This document shows, in pieces, positions 7,359 to 15,271 of a DNA stretch of 20,722 nt. Source of the DNA: Spirochaetaceae bacterium. Lineage in GTDB: Bacteria; Spirochaetota; Spirochaetia; Treponematales; Breznakiellaceae. A model generated the notes under the pieces. That model was not told where the DNA came from. It saw nothing but the letters and a program-made list of their open reading frames with translations, and ran no database searches. The position numbers and the translations under genes are program-made. How positions within the stretch are numbered: position 1 is the stretch's first letter; the number at the start of each line of letters is the position of its first letter. The stretch covers positions 1-20,722 of the forward strand of contig JAIRPH010000111.1 in the NCBI GenBank assembly GCA_031257135.1, given 5' to 3'.

Positions 7359-8039
7359 ATGGCAATCTTGTACATAGTCGGCACGCCTATTGGAAATCTG
7401 GGGGATATGACCTATCGCGCGGTGGAAACGCTGAAGTCCGTGGACTTAGTAGCCTGCGAGGATACCCGCCGGACCTTAAAGCTGTTAAGTCATTTCGGGA
7501 TTCGCGCGCCGATGATTTCCTGCCGAGCCGGAAACGAGGCGCGCGCCGCGGAAAAGGTTATCGCCTGCCTGAATGAGGGAAAAACCGCCGCCTACGCCAG
7601 CGACGCCGGTACGCCGGCCGTCAGCGATCCCGGGGCGGTTCTGGTACAGCTTGCGGCGGGCGCAGGGCATGAGGTTATTCCTATTCCGGGGGCTTCGGCT
7701 TTTGCCGCGCTGGTGAGCGTCTGCGGCGGGCGGGATAAAAGCGTTTTGTTTGAGGGTTTTCTATCGCCCAAGCCCGGACGCCGCCGGTCCCGGCTCAAAG
7801 AACTGCTGGATATGGAGACTGCCTTTGTTTTATATGAATCGCCCTTTCGCATACTCAAGGTTTTAGCTGATTTAGTCGAATTTGATAAAGGGCGGTATAT
7901 TTGTGTAGGACGAGAGATGACCAAACTGCACGAAGAATACTTACGAGGTTCCGCGGCGGAGATTTATATGCGTTTGGCGGAAAAGAACGAACAAATCGGT
8001 GAATTTTCTTTGTTTATATCTGGAAACAAAACCGATTAA
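7359..8039 (+). CDS. rsmI: 16S rRNA (cytidine-1402 2'-O)-methyltransferase RsmI
   Basis: The 226-residue protein belongs to the tetrapyrrole-methylase-fold RsmI family, which methylates the 2'-O of C1402 in 16S rRNA near the decoding centre. The N-terminus LYIVGTPIGNLGDMTYRA is the family signature, followed by ACEDTRRTLKLLSHFGI, YASDAGTPAVSDPGA and IPIPGASAFAALVS. It is somewhat shorter than E. coli RsmI (286 residues); the C-terminal extension is absent, as in many bacteria. The start fixed by homology has no Shine-Dalgarno and coincides with the predicted transcription start. The stop lies 4 bp before the sigma-28 promoter of flgM. Confidence 0.94.
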   Translation: MAILYIVGTPIGNLGDMTYRAVETLKSVDLVACEDTRRTLKLLSHFGIRAPMISCRAGNEARAAEKVIACLNEGKTAAYASDAGTPAVSDPGAVLVQLAAGAGHEVIPIPGASAFAALVSVCGGRDKSVLFEGFLSPKPGRRRSRLKELLDMETAFVLYESPFRILKVLADLVEFDKGRYICVGREMTKLHEEYLRGSAAEIYMRLAEKNEQIGEFSLFISGNKTD

Positions 8040-8043
8040 GGTG

Positions 8044-8070
8044 TAAACTGGCATAAGGATATACCGATAA
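8044..8070 (+). promoter_or_regulatory. Sigma-28 (FliA/WhiG-type) promoter of flgM
   Basis: TAAA (8044-8047), a spacer of exactly 15 bp and ACCGATAA (8063-8070) match the flagellar sigma-28 consensus TAAA-N15-GCCGATAA at all but one position. Predicted transcription begins a few bases later, giving a short leader with TAGGA (8082-8086) before the flgM ATG. Confidence 0.85.
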
Positions 8071-8091
8071 TTATAATTAGGTAGGATTTCG

Positions 8092-8376
8092 ATGATGATT
8101 GATAGAGTAGGCGCTATAAACCTTGTCCAGCAGGGAAAAAATACCGGCTGGAATAACCAAGTAAACCGGACTGCACAGACCGATTCTATCACCCTTTCGT
8201 CTGAGGCATTGGAGAAGAGCGAACTGTACCGGGCAACCGAACTGGTAAGCTCCGCCGCTGATATGAGGGCGGATCGTATTGCGGAACTGAAAAAAAAGAT
8301 TAATGACCCCTCATATATTAATGAGGCCATTATCAATGCAACCGCAGATAAGATAATGGAGGTCTTTGGTTTATAA
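8092..8376 (+). CDS. flgM: Anti-sigma-28 factor FlgM
   Basis: This small 94-residue protein has the layout of spirochaetal FlgM: a disordered polar N-terminal half, the DSITLSSEALEKSELY segment and a helical C-terminal half ending in INATADKIMEVFGL, the region that binds sigma-28. FlgM holds the flagellar sigma factor inactive until the hook-basal body is complete, when FlgM is exported. The sigma-28 promoter directly upstream agrees, because in known systems flgM is partly transcribed by the sigma it inhibits, closing a negative loop. TAGGA (8082-8086) supports the ATG at 8092; a second ATG at 8095 is also possible. A strong terminator follows. No other flagellar gene is in the window, so flgM is a solitary class-3-like unit here. 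Confidence 0.85.
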   Translation: MMIDRVGAINLVQQGKNTGWNNQVNRTAQTDSITLSSEALEKSELYRATELVSSAADMRADRIAELKKKINDPSYINEAIINATADKIMEVFGL

Positions 8377-8382
8377 GCGAAG

Positions 8383-8409
8383 GCGGAATCCGGGGATTCC
8401 GCTTTTTTT
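8383..8409 (+). terminator. Intrinsic terminator of flgM
   Basis: GCGGAATC (8383-8390) pairs perfectly with GATTCCGC (8395-8402) around CGGG, followed at once by seven T residues (8403-8409). This is the best intrinsic terminator in the window and ends only six bases before the next ATG. Confidence 0.92.
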
Positions 8410-8415
8410 AAAGGC

Positions 8416-9210
8416 ATGATACCCCTTCATAAACTTGCAAAACTCCCGCTCCCTCTTAAATTACGGAAGATTATTAAATTTTTTGGTGAAATTGAGCATC
8501 GTATACGCGCCGGCATGGCGGTATCTCAGACGGAAACCGGGTATTTAACGGAACTGCTGAGATTCCTGCCGCAGGACGCGCCCATCTCCGCGGAAACGGT
8601 TCGCGAGGTAGCCGCGGCTCTAGCCGATTCCGATAGGGCTAATCTGCTTCGGGGCTTGAACGCGCTTCGGCATATCCTCCTCGCCGAAACCGGACAGTCT
8701 CCGGCGGATTGGGATTTTATCGACGCCGAAGGCGCGCTTGATCCGCGGAAACGCCGTTCTTTTCCCGGCATGAGGGTGTATCTCGAAGACATCCGGTCTC
8801 CATTCAATGTGGGGTCTATGTTTCGTACCGCCGAATCTTTCGGCGCGGAAAAGCTGTTTCTTTCGCCGTTTTGCGCTGACCCGAATCATCCCAGGGCGGA
8901 GCGGACCGCGATGGGCTGTGAGGCTGTCCTTCCCTGGGAACGGCTTTCCGGGGATGCCGTCGAAGAGTTGGGCTGTCCGCTGTTTGCGCTGGAGACCGGC
9001 GGAACGCCCCTGAGAGACTTCCAGTTTCCCTTAACGGGTATCATGATTGTCGGCTCCGAAGAGCTGGGGGTAAGCCCGCACGCCTTGAACGCCGCCGACG
9101 CATCGCTGGGCAGGGTTTCTATTCCCATTTACGGCGCGAAAGGCTCGCTCAATGCGTCGGTAGCCTTTGGAATCGCCATGCAAGCATGGACAGAAACGTT
9201 ACTAAAATAA
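8416..9210 (+). CDS. TrmH/SpoU-family RNA 2'-O-methyltransferase
   Basis: The 264-residue protein has a ~115-residue helical N-terminal part and a SPOUT (trefoil-knot) methyltransferase domain. SpoU motif 1 is SPFNVGSMFRTAESFGAE, motif 2 is GIMIVGSEELGVSP and motif 3 is VSIPIYGAKGSLNASVAF. These enzymes methylate ribose 2'-OH in tRNA or rRNA using SAM; the exact target cannot be read from sequence. The assigned ATG lies six bases after the flgM terminator T-tract and has no proper Shine-Dalgarno (AAGG touches the codon), so its promoter and start are uncertain; the next in-frame ATG with a plausible role is at 8515. Motifs all lie downstream of either start. Confidence 0.88.
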   Translation: MIPLHKLAKLPLPLKLRKIIKFFGEIEHRIRAGMAVSQTETGYLTELLRFLPQDAPISAETVREVAAALADSDRANLLRGLNALRHILLAETGQSPADWDFIDAEGALDPRKRRSFPGMRVYLEDIRSPFNVGSMFRTAESFGAEKLFLSPFCADPNHPRAERTAMGCEAVLPWERLSGDAVEELGCPLFALETGGTPLRDFQFPLTGIMIVGSEELGVSPHALNAADASLGRVSIPIYGAKGSLNASVAFGIAMQAWTETLLK

Positions 9211-9215
9211 TCCGC

Positions 9216-9245
9216 TTGATTTTTTTTCTCAATAAGTTATATAAT
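9216..9245 (+). promoter_or_regulatory. Sigma-70 promoter of the duplicated lipoprotein
   Basis: TTGATT (9216-9221), an 18-bp spacer and a perfect TATAAT (9240-9245) predict a start near 9252 and a ~32-nt leader with GGAGG (9275-9279) before the ATG at 9284. Confidence 0.7.
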
Positions 9246-9283
9246 CCTAATATACTTATAGGAGACTAATTTTTGGAGGTCTT

Positions 9284-12100
9284 ATGAAATTGAAGAAAGG
9301 TCACAAATTTCTGGCTGGGCTGGTGTGGGGAGCGTTATTGTTCTCGGCTTGTCCAAACAACTCAGACGATGAATCGGACGTCACCGAAAGTCTAGTAGAC
9401 GACAGTCTTCCCGGAACGACCGGCGGAAGGTCTCTTGCCCGCAGGCTCGTCGGCTACGAGGACATTGACGGGCTTTCCAGCGCAAGTATTCTTCGGGCGG
9501 GGCGGGACCGGTTAGGCTACATAGACAAAAAAGACGACGGCTATCACATCAAGCTGGTTGACGTGAGCGATCCTGAAAAGGCGGTTCGGGAAAAACTGGT
9601 CGCCGGAACTGGCGATAACGTAGCGTTGTGGACCACCGGATATCAAGATCGAATCATCCTAGCAACCGCCAACGAATACGGGTACGAAGCCTTTATCGGT
9701 ATTGAAGTGGTCGTATACGATCAGGACTTAAAACTGATAGGACGCTTCCCGTTCGGCGGCAATAAGCCTGACGCGATGCCCCTGCATCATCGGGACCCCG
9801 CTTTGGCGGTAACGGATAAGTACGCCATCGCGGGCTGGGACAGCGAAGCAGGCGGCGGAACGTTTATCAGCATTTACGCTCTGGATGAAAGCAAGACCGG
9901 ACATATCAAGACTTCATCCCTTTCTTTCGAGGGAGACATAACCGCCTTCGCCGCCTGCGGGGATTTTATGATCATCGGCGATAGCGCAAAAACCGGGGCG
10001 TTCAAGATTAACGATTCCGGCGAGACTATCGTCCTTGAATCGGCGGGTTCGGCGCAAACGGCGGGCGCGCACTGGATGCTGAACAATCAGTCTTATGTCT
10101 TGGAACCCGTTAGCAACGCCGGGACGGTCAGAGTATGGCAATGGAACGGCGCAAGCGCGCCTACCGTGAAAGGCATAGCAAACGTTGGGGCAACCAGCGG
10201 GAGCGTTCAGGCGATTTCCTTTGACAATGACAATTCCGCTACAGCCTACGTCTTCGGCAGGGCAACAAGTAACGCGGGCGATGTCTACAGTATCAACCTT
10301 ACCAACGGAGCGACGACAAAACTCTTCAACATACCGGGATATTACACGCCGGCTTCCACTGGGCGCGGCGGAGCGGTCCCGGCTGTTATGGGCGGACCAC
10401 TGACCGGCATCTGGACGATACAGGTGGAGAAAATCGGCGCGGACACCTACTACGTTCTGGGCGGAACTATCGCGGGAACGCCGGCCGGCGCGGATTTGAC
10501 CAGAGCGGCAGTCAACGGCGTCTTGGTTATCAAGAATCCGCGGGAGACTGTTAGCCAGACCGTACAGTCCGGCGCAAATAACCCGGTCGTCGCGGCTTTG
10601 ACGGATTTTCCTACCGCGATACGCACCATGAAAACCTTCAAATCCGGCAATAGCGTTTACTATGCGGCGAAGAACTACACCGCCAATCCGATTAGCAGTT
10701 CAGCCTATATGCTGAGGCTTATGCCGCTGAACGAAACAACCAGTCCGACGGTCACCGTTTCCTCTAATCCGGGAACCAGCGGCGGAAAAGCCCTCAGCAA
10801 GAGAGCCGGCGGCTACGAAGATATTGACGGGCTTTCCAGCGCAAGCATCCTGCGGGCGGGCAGAGGTAAATTCGGCTACATTGACAAAAAGGACGATGGG
10901 TATCACATCAAATTAGTCAACGCAACCGACCCAACCACAACAGACCGGGATAAACTGGTCCCCGGAGGAGCTAACGTAGCGTTGTGGACTACTGGAGATG
11001 GGGATAAAATCATCATGGCGACCGCAAACGAATACGGGTACGAATCATTTTTCGGTCTCGAAGTAGTCGTCATGGATCAGACCCTCAGCGTTTTGGCGCG
11101 GTTCCCCTTGGGCAATAAGCCTGACGCGATGCCCCTGCATCATCGGGACCCCGCTTTAGCGGTAACGGATAAGTACGCCATCGCAGGCTGGGACAGCGAA
11201 GCAGGCGGCGGAACCTATATCAGCATCTACGCTCTGGATGGAAGCAAGACCGGACATATCAAGACTTCATCCCTTTCTTTCGCGGGAGACATAACCGCCT
11301 TCGCCGCTCATGGAGATTTTATGATCATCGGCGATAGCGCAAAAACCGGGGTGTTCAAGATCAACGCTTCCGGCGCGGCCATCGCGCTTACAGCGGTTGG
11401 TTCGGCGCAGACTTCGGGCGCGCACTGGATGCTGGACAACCAGAAATATGTCTTGGAACCGGTTTCGGGTATGGGAACGGTCCGGGTATGGCAATGGAAC
11501 GGGGCAAACGCGCCTACCGTGAAAGGCACGGCTACCGTTGGGGCAACGAGCGGAAACGTTCAGGCGATATCCTTTGACAATGATCCCGCAACGAACAAGG
11601 CTTATGTCTTCGGCAGGGCAAGTAGCAACGTGGGCGATGTTTACAGCATCAACCTTACTACTGCAACAGCAACTAAGATTTTCAATATACCGGGATATTA
11701 CACTCCGGCTTCCGGCGGACGTAATCCTGCGCCGGCGGTTATGGGCGATCCGTTGACCGGCATCTGGACTATACAGGTGGAGAAAAGTGGTACGGACGCC
11801 TACTATGTCTTGGGCGGAACCATCGCGGGAAAAGGCAGTAGCGGCGATGCCGATTACCGAGCGGCGGTCAACGGCGTCTTAGTCATCAAGAATCCGCCGG
11901 CGATTGTTAGCCAGACCGTACAGTCCGGCGCAAACAACCCGGTGGTCGCGGCATTGGCATTGACGGATTTCCCCACGGCGGTACGCACCATGAAGACCTT
12001 CACGGCAGGGAGCGATATTTACTACGCGGCGAAGAATTACACCGCCAATCCCATTACCAGCTCGGCATATATGCTGAGGTTTATGAATGTGAACAACTAA
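9284..12100 (+). CDS. Large lipoprotein built of two tandem ~435-residue modules
   Basis: The 938-residue product starts with a lipoprotein signal, lipobox LFSAC with Cys23, then an acidic Ser/Asp-rich spacer. Two copies of one module follow, at residues about 47-480 and 500-934. Each begins GYEDIDGLSSASILRAGR, continues through YIDKKDDGYHIKLV, NKPDAMPLHHRDPALAV, WDSEAGGGT, HWMLDNQ or HWMLNNQ, VRVWQWNGA and FNIPGYYTPAS, and ends YYAAKNYTANPI. A short linker (SPTVTVSSNPGTS) joins them. The regular short strands and the repeated spacing of hydrophobic segments suggest a beta-propeller-like fold, which is inference. I do not recognise the family. A strong promoter and GGAGG suggest good expression; the site is probably the outer or inner membrane surface. 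Many differences between copies are synonymous, and identity is patchy along the DNA. Confidence 0.9.
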   Translation: MKLKKGHKFLAGLVWGALLFSACPNNSDDESDVTESLVDDSLPGTTGGRSLARRLVGYEDIDGLSSASILRAGRDRLGYIDKKDDGYHIKLVDVSDPEKAVREKLVAGTGDNVALWTTGYQDRIILATANEYGYEAFIGIEVVVYDQDLKLIGRFPFGGNKPDAMPLHHRDPALAVTDKYAIAGWDSEAGGGTFISIYALDESKTGHIKTSSLSFEGDITAFAACGDFMIIGDSAKTGAFKINDSGETIVLESAGSAQTAGAHWMLNNQSYVLEPVSNAGTVRVWQWNGASAPTVKGIANVGATSGSVQAISFDNDNSATAYVFGRATSNAGDVYSINLTNGATTKLFNIPGYYTPASTGRGGAVPAVMGGPLTGIWTIQVEKIGADTYYVLGGTIAGTPAGADLTRAAVNGVLVIKNPRETVSQTVQSGANNPVVAALTDFPTAIRTMKTFKSGNSVYYAAKNYTANPISSSAYMLRLMPLNETTSPTVTVSSNPGTSGGKALSKRAGGYEDIDGLSSASILRAGRGKFGYIDKKDDGYHIKLVNATDPTTTDRDKLVPGGANVALWTTGDGDKIIMATANEYGYESFFGLEVVVMDQTLSVLARFPLGNKPDAMPLHHRDPALAVTDKYAIAGWDSEAGGGTYISIYALDGSKTGHIKTSSLSFAGDITAFAAHGDFMIIGDSAKTGVFKINASGAAIALTAVGSAQTSGAHWMLDNQKYVLEPVSGMGTVRVWQWNGANAPTVKGTATVGATSGNVQAISFDNDPATNKAYVFGRASSNVGDVYSINLTTATATKIFNIPGYYTPASGGRNPAPAVMGDPLTGIWTIQVEKSGTDAYYVLGGTIAGKGSSGDADYRAAVNGVLVIKNPPAIVSQTVQSGANNPVVAALALTDFPTAVRTMKTFTAGSDIYYAAKNYTANPITSSAYMLRFMNVNN
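9422..10723 (+). repeat. Intragenic tandem duplication, copy A
   Basis: Copy A encodes residues about 47-480 of the lipoprotein and aligns over its whole length with copy B, offset about 1.36 kb. In one stretch (9761-9861 against 11114-11214) only two of 101 bases differ, both synonymous, while other parts have diverged in protein sequence. Confidence 0.9.
10781..12085 (+). repeat. Intragenic tandem duplication, copy B
   Basis: Copy B encodes residues about 500-934 of the lipoprotein. It aligns colinearly with copy A; small in-frame indels sit around 10942-10970, 11575-11600, 11720-11740 and 11830-11850. The near-identical tract at 11114-11214 points to recent gene conversion or selection. 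Confidence 0.9.
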
Positions 12101-12140
12101 AGTCTTCATAATACGATAAAAACTAGGGTTCTCTCGCTAT

Positions 12141-12168
12141 AAGCCGTTGTAATAACGGCTTTAGCTTT
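12141..12168 (+). terminator. Probable terminator after the duplicated lipoprotein
   Basis: AAGCCGTT (12141-12148) pairs with AACGGCTT (12154-12161) around a 5-nt loop, and a T-rich tail (TAGCTTTT) follows, 40 bp after the stop codon. The tail is interrupted, so strength is uncertain. Confidence 0.6.
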
Positions 12169-12186
12169 TGCGGCAACAGCTAAAGC
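12158..12186 (+). repeat. Second hairpin overlapping the terminator
   Basis: GCTTTAGC (12158-12165) is perfectly complementary to GCTAAAGC (12179-12186) across a 13-nt loop. Its left arm uses the last bases of the preceding terminator stem, so the two structures exclude each other. The rest of the 258-bp gap to the M16 gene holds AT-rich sequence and the M16 promoter but no gene that I can see. Confidence 0.5.
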
Positions 12187-12309
12187 ATACAGCCTGATAG
12201 GAAAAAAACGGCGGAATATAAAACGCTTTTTTCCGCGTCTATTTCAGCTTTTTCTCATTATCGAGTATATTTGAAACAGTAGAAGTATCTTGCGGTATTT
12301 TCTAAGTTC

Positions 12310-12338
12310 TTGACAGGCGCGCCTGTTTACCGTATATT
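12310..12338 (+). promoter_or_regulatory. Strong sigma-70 promoter of the M16 peptidase gene
   Basis: A perfect TTGACA (12310-12315), a 17-bp spacer and TATATT (12333-12338) predict a start near 12345. The spacer contains a 12-bp perfect palindrome, CAGGCGCGCCTG (12314-12325), which could be an operator. AAGGAG (12346-12351) is the Shine-Dalgarno for the GTG start at 12359. Confidence 0.8.
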
Positions 12339-12358
12339 GCCTAGTAAGGAGTTTACTG

Positions 12359-15181
12359 GTGAAAAAACCATTATTTCTGCATATCTCTGTAATTTTGCTT
12401 AGTATTACGGTAAGTTGCGCTACTACGAGCAGTTCCGGTAGAAACGCTGTTCCGCTGGAAAGCGATCCTGCGCTTGTTTCGGGCGTTCTTGAGAACGGTC
12501 TATCCTACCGTATTCTGCAAAACAAGTATCCTGAGAACCGCATCGCTTTGCGGCTTGCGGTGAAGATAGGTTCTATTGTGGAAGCCGATAATGAACGGGG
12601 ACTCGCTCATTTGGTAGAACATCTGGCGTTTAACGGTTCCGCTCATTTCGCTGAAAATGAGCTTATCAGCTATTTTGAGACTATCGGTATGCAGTTTGGT
12701 CCCGACGTCAACGCGTACACAAGTTTCGATGAAACCGTGTATATGCTTGAAATTCCTGCGGATAATCCTGATATTCTCGCCGCAAGTCTGACGATCATGT
12801 ACGATTGGGCTTGCGGACTTACCTTTGATCCTGATGAATTGGAAAAAGAGCGGGGCGTGGTACTTGAGGAATGGCGGATGAGACGCGGCGTTTCGGGGCG
12901 GGCTTTGGACGCGCTGTTGCCGTTTCTGTTTCCCTTTTCCCGATACGCCGACAGAAATCCTATCGGCAAAACCGAAGTGATCAGCGGCGCGCCTCGGGAC
13001 AGAATAGTCAAATTCTATAAAAAGTGGTATCGCCCGGAATTGATGACCCTTGTCATCGCAGGAGACGCGGACGCCGCTCTGCTGGAGCAATCGGTACGGG
13101 AACGGCTTTCTTCTATTCCGTCGGAAAAAAAGAAAACCAAACGCCCGGAATATAAAGCGTCTCCGCTGAAAACAAAATTGAGCCTCCTGCTGTCAGACCC
13201 GGAAGCGTCTGATACCGGTTTCTATATAGGAAGCCTCTTTCCTTCGCTCAAAATACGGAATACCGAAAACTTTAAAGAACAGACCGCGCGGGAACTGTCT
13301 CAGTCCGCTTTTAACGCCCGTCTCGAAGAACAAGTTGACAAGGGCGGTTTTCTGGTCAACGCCGAATATTTTGCAACCGATGTGATAGGTTCTATAGACG
13401 CAGGAATACTCATGGCGAAACCCGGGGACGGACGCTTTACCGAGGCGTTTCAAGCGGTTCTTGATGAAATCGACCGGTTCGCTCAGTTCGGCATAACCGA
13501 AAGCGAGCTGGAACGAGAGAAAATCAAACTCCGGATGAACGCGCTGGACGAATGGCAAAACCGGGAACGCCGGGAATCGTCATATTTGGCGGACTATCTG
13601 GTTGAAAGCGCGCTGTATGATACGCCGGTTCTCTCGCCTGACATGAAGTATCAGCTTACGCTCGACACAATCTCTGCGCTCACGCAAGCCGAGGTAAATG
13701 AAACGATTAAAAAATATTACCTCGGACGAGGGACTCGGCTTGTGACGAGTACCTATCCTGACGCGGGAACGCCGTCTCAGAAAGAGATCGGGAAGATGTG
13801 GAAAAACTACCGCAACGCCGGGCTTGCCGCGTATCAGGATAAGATTGACGCCCGGCCGCTGTTTCCGCCTGAGTCCGCGGGTCAAGCCGGTTCCATCGCC
13901 GCGGAGCGGGTTTTGGCTGAAGGCAATCCGGCTATTACTGAATTGACCCTTTCAAACGGCGCGAAAGTCGTTGTCTGTCAAACGGATTTTAAGAAGGATT
14001 ATTTTATATTCAGCGCGTTCAGCCCGGGCGGACTTTCTCTGGTTTCTGACGAGCAATACCCGTCGGCGGCTCTTGCGGGGGCTTACGCGGGACAATCCGG
14101 TTTAAACGGGTTTACCGCGGCGGAAGTCGCAAAGAAACTGCCCGGCGTTACCGCGCGGGTAATGCCTGACATTACTGCCGACGCCGCGGTTCTAAACGGT
14201 TCGTCCTCGTCCAGAGATACAGAAGCTTTCTTTCAACTGGTTAATCTGTATTTTACCGCGCCCTATTTCCGGGATTCCGCATGGGAACGGGAAACCGCGT
14301 ATATCGCATCGAATATTGAATCCGCAAAAAGATACCCTCAACAGGCGTTGCTGGCGGAAATACAAAAAGTTCTCTACAGCAATTCTATCCGGTTTAATTC
14401 AAGCGATCCCGCGTATCTTGAAAAGATACGCAAAGAAGAATCTGAGCGGTGGTATCGGCGGTTTTTCAGAGAAGCGGGAACCTTTACCTTTATCTTTACC
14501 GGCGATATTGCGCTTGACGATGTGAAGCGGTTCAGCGAACAGTATCTCGCGTCTCTTCCGTCCGGCGAGGAGAACCCTTCAGCGCAGGATTACTATCCGC
14601 CTTTCCCGAAGAGCAAACCGGTAGTACGCGTCAAAAAGGGAATTGAACCGCAAAGCATGATCCGCCTCGCCTTCGGCGGAGACAACCCCGTCATCGAAGG
14701 CGATGTATGGACTGAGCGGGAACTTATTTCCGCCGCGGTTTCGCTGACCGAGATTCGTTTGCGGAATCGTATTCGGGAAAAACTAGGCGCGTCTTACGGC
14801 ATTGGGGTGTATTGCGAACAGTTAAACTATCCGTCTCGGCGGTACAACGCGGGAATAGAGTTCGGCTGTGAGCCTGACCGGGCTGAAGAGCTGGGTTCCC
14901 TCGCGATTCATGAACTGGAAAGCATACGCCCTGAAACCATTACCTCAGCGGACTTAGTGAAATTGCTGGAGGGATTTTCCCGCAGACGGGAAACCGCGCT
15001 GAAAACCAACGAGTTTTGGCTGGACGTTCTGCGCTCGAATTATGGACGAGGCGAAGAAAGCGCGAAGCACAGCGACCCGGAAACGGTAATCGCCGCAATC
15101 GCGCCGGAAACCATAAGCCGTTTGATTCAGCGTTATTTTAATACAGAGAATTATGTAACCGGAATTCTATTGCCGGAATAA
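12359..15181 (+). CDS. M16-family zinc metallopeptidase lipoprotein (two-domain, PqqL/insulinase-like)
   Basis: The start is GTG at 12359, seven bases after AAGGAG. The 940-residue protein has a lipoprotein signal ending ITVSC (Cys20), so it is probably anchored in the periplasm or on the outer membrane. The N-terminal M16 domain has the inverted zinc motif H84-L-V-E87-H88 within GLAHLVEHLAFNGSAHF; the third ligand should be a glutamate in the ELEKERGVVLEEWR stretch about 76 residues later. A second, non-catalytic M16 domain occupies the C-terminal half, with MIRLAFGG and REKLGASYGIGVY segments typical of the substrate-clamping half. Such enzymes degrade peptides inside a closed chamber. A strong terminator follows, so the gene forms a single-gene unit. 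Whether its substrates are host, dietary or signal peptides is not visible. Confidence 0.93.
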   Translation: MKKPLFLHISVILLSITVSCATTSSSGRNAVPLESDPALVSGVLENGLSYRILQNKYPENRIALRLAVKIGSIVEADNERGLAHLVEHLAFNGSAHFAENELISYFETIGMQFGPDVNAYTSFDETVYMLEIPADNPDILAASLTIMYDWACGLTFDPDELEKERGVVLEEWRMRRGVSGRALDALLPFLFPFSRYADRNPIGKTEVISGAPRDRIVKFYKKWYRPELMTLVIAGDADAALLEQSVRERLSSIPSEKKKTKRPEYKASPLKTKLSLLLSDPEASDTGFYIGSLFPSLKIRNTENFKEQTARELSQSAFNARLEEQVDKGGFLVNAEYFATDVIGSIDAGILMAKPGDGRFTEAFQAVLDEIDRFAQFGITESELEREKIKLRMNALDEWQNRERRESSYLADYLVESALYDTPVLSPDMKYQLTLDTISALTQAEVNETIKKYYLGRGTRLVTSTYPDAGTPSQKEIGKMWKNYRNAGLAAYQDKIDARPLFPPESAGQAGSIAAERVLAEGNPAITELTLSNGAKVVVCQTDFKKDYFIFSAFSPGGLSLVSDEQYPSAALAGAYAGQSGLNGFTAAEVAKKLPGVTARVMPDITADAAVLNGSSSSRDTEAFFQLVNLYFTAPYFRDSAWERETAYIASNIESAKRYPQQALLAEIQKVLYSNSIRFNSSDPAYLEKIRKEESERWYRRFFREAGTFTFIFTGDIALDDVKRFSEQYLASLPSGEENPSAQDYYPPFPKSKPVVRVKKGIEPQSMIRLAFGGDNPVIEGDVWTERELISAAVSLTEIRLRNRIREKLGASYGIGVYCEQLNYPSRRYNAGIEFGCEPDRAEELGSLAIHELESIRPETITSADLVKLLEGFSRRRETALKTNEFWLDVLRSNYGRGEESAKHSDPETVIAAIAPETISRLIQRYFNTENYVTGILLPE

Positions 15182-15189
15182 TCTAAAAT

Positions 15190-15222
15190 CCCGGAAGACC
15201 CGCGGTCTTCCGGGTTATTCTC
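15190..15222 (+). terminator. Intrinsic terminator of the M16 gene
   Basis: CCCGGAAGACC (15190-15200) pairs over 11 bp with GGTCTTCCGGG (15204-15214) around CGC, followed by a T-rich but interrupted tail. It lies 8 bp after the stop codon. Confidence 0.85.
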
Positions 15223-15235
15223 TTAATTTTCCCTC

Positions 15236-15264
15236 TTCCCAATGTCCGCTGTTTTTGATATACT
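15236..15264 (+). promoter_or_regulatory. Sigma-70 promoter of the CNNM/CBS gene, predicting a leaderless mRNA
   Basis: TTCCCA (15236-15241), a 17-bp spacer and TATACT (15259-15264) predict transcription from about 15271. The ATG at 15272 would then be the first codon of the message. This promoter overlaps the upstream ATG at 15242, which it would leave untranscribed. Confidence 0.6.
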
Positions 15265-15271
15265 GCGTGTT

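Noticed and set aside
15242..15271. Upstream ATG as the start of the CNNM gene
   Set aside because: It has no Shine-Dalgarno, lies between the -35 and -10 hexamers, and adds ten residues before the usual start of the first helix.
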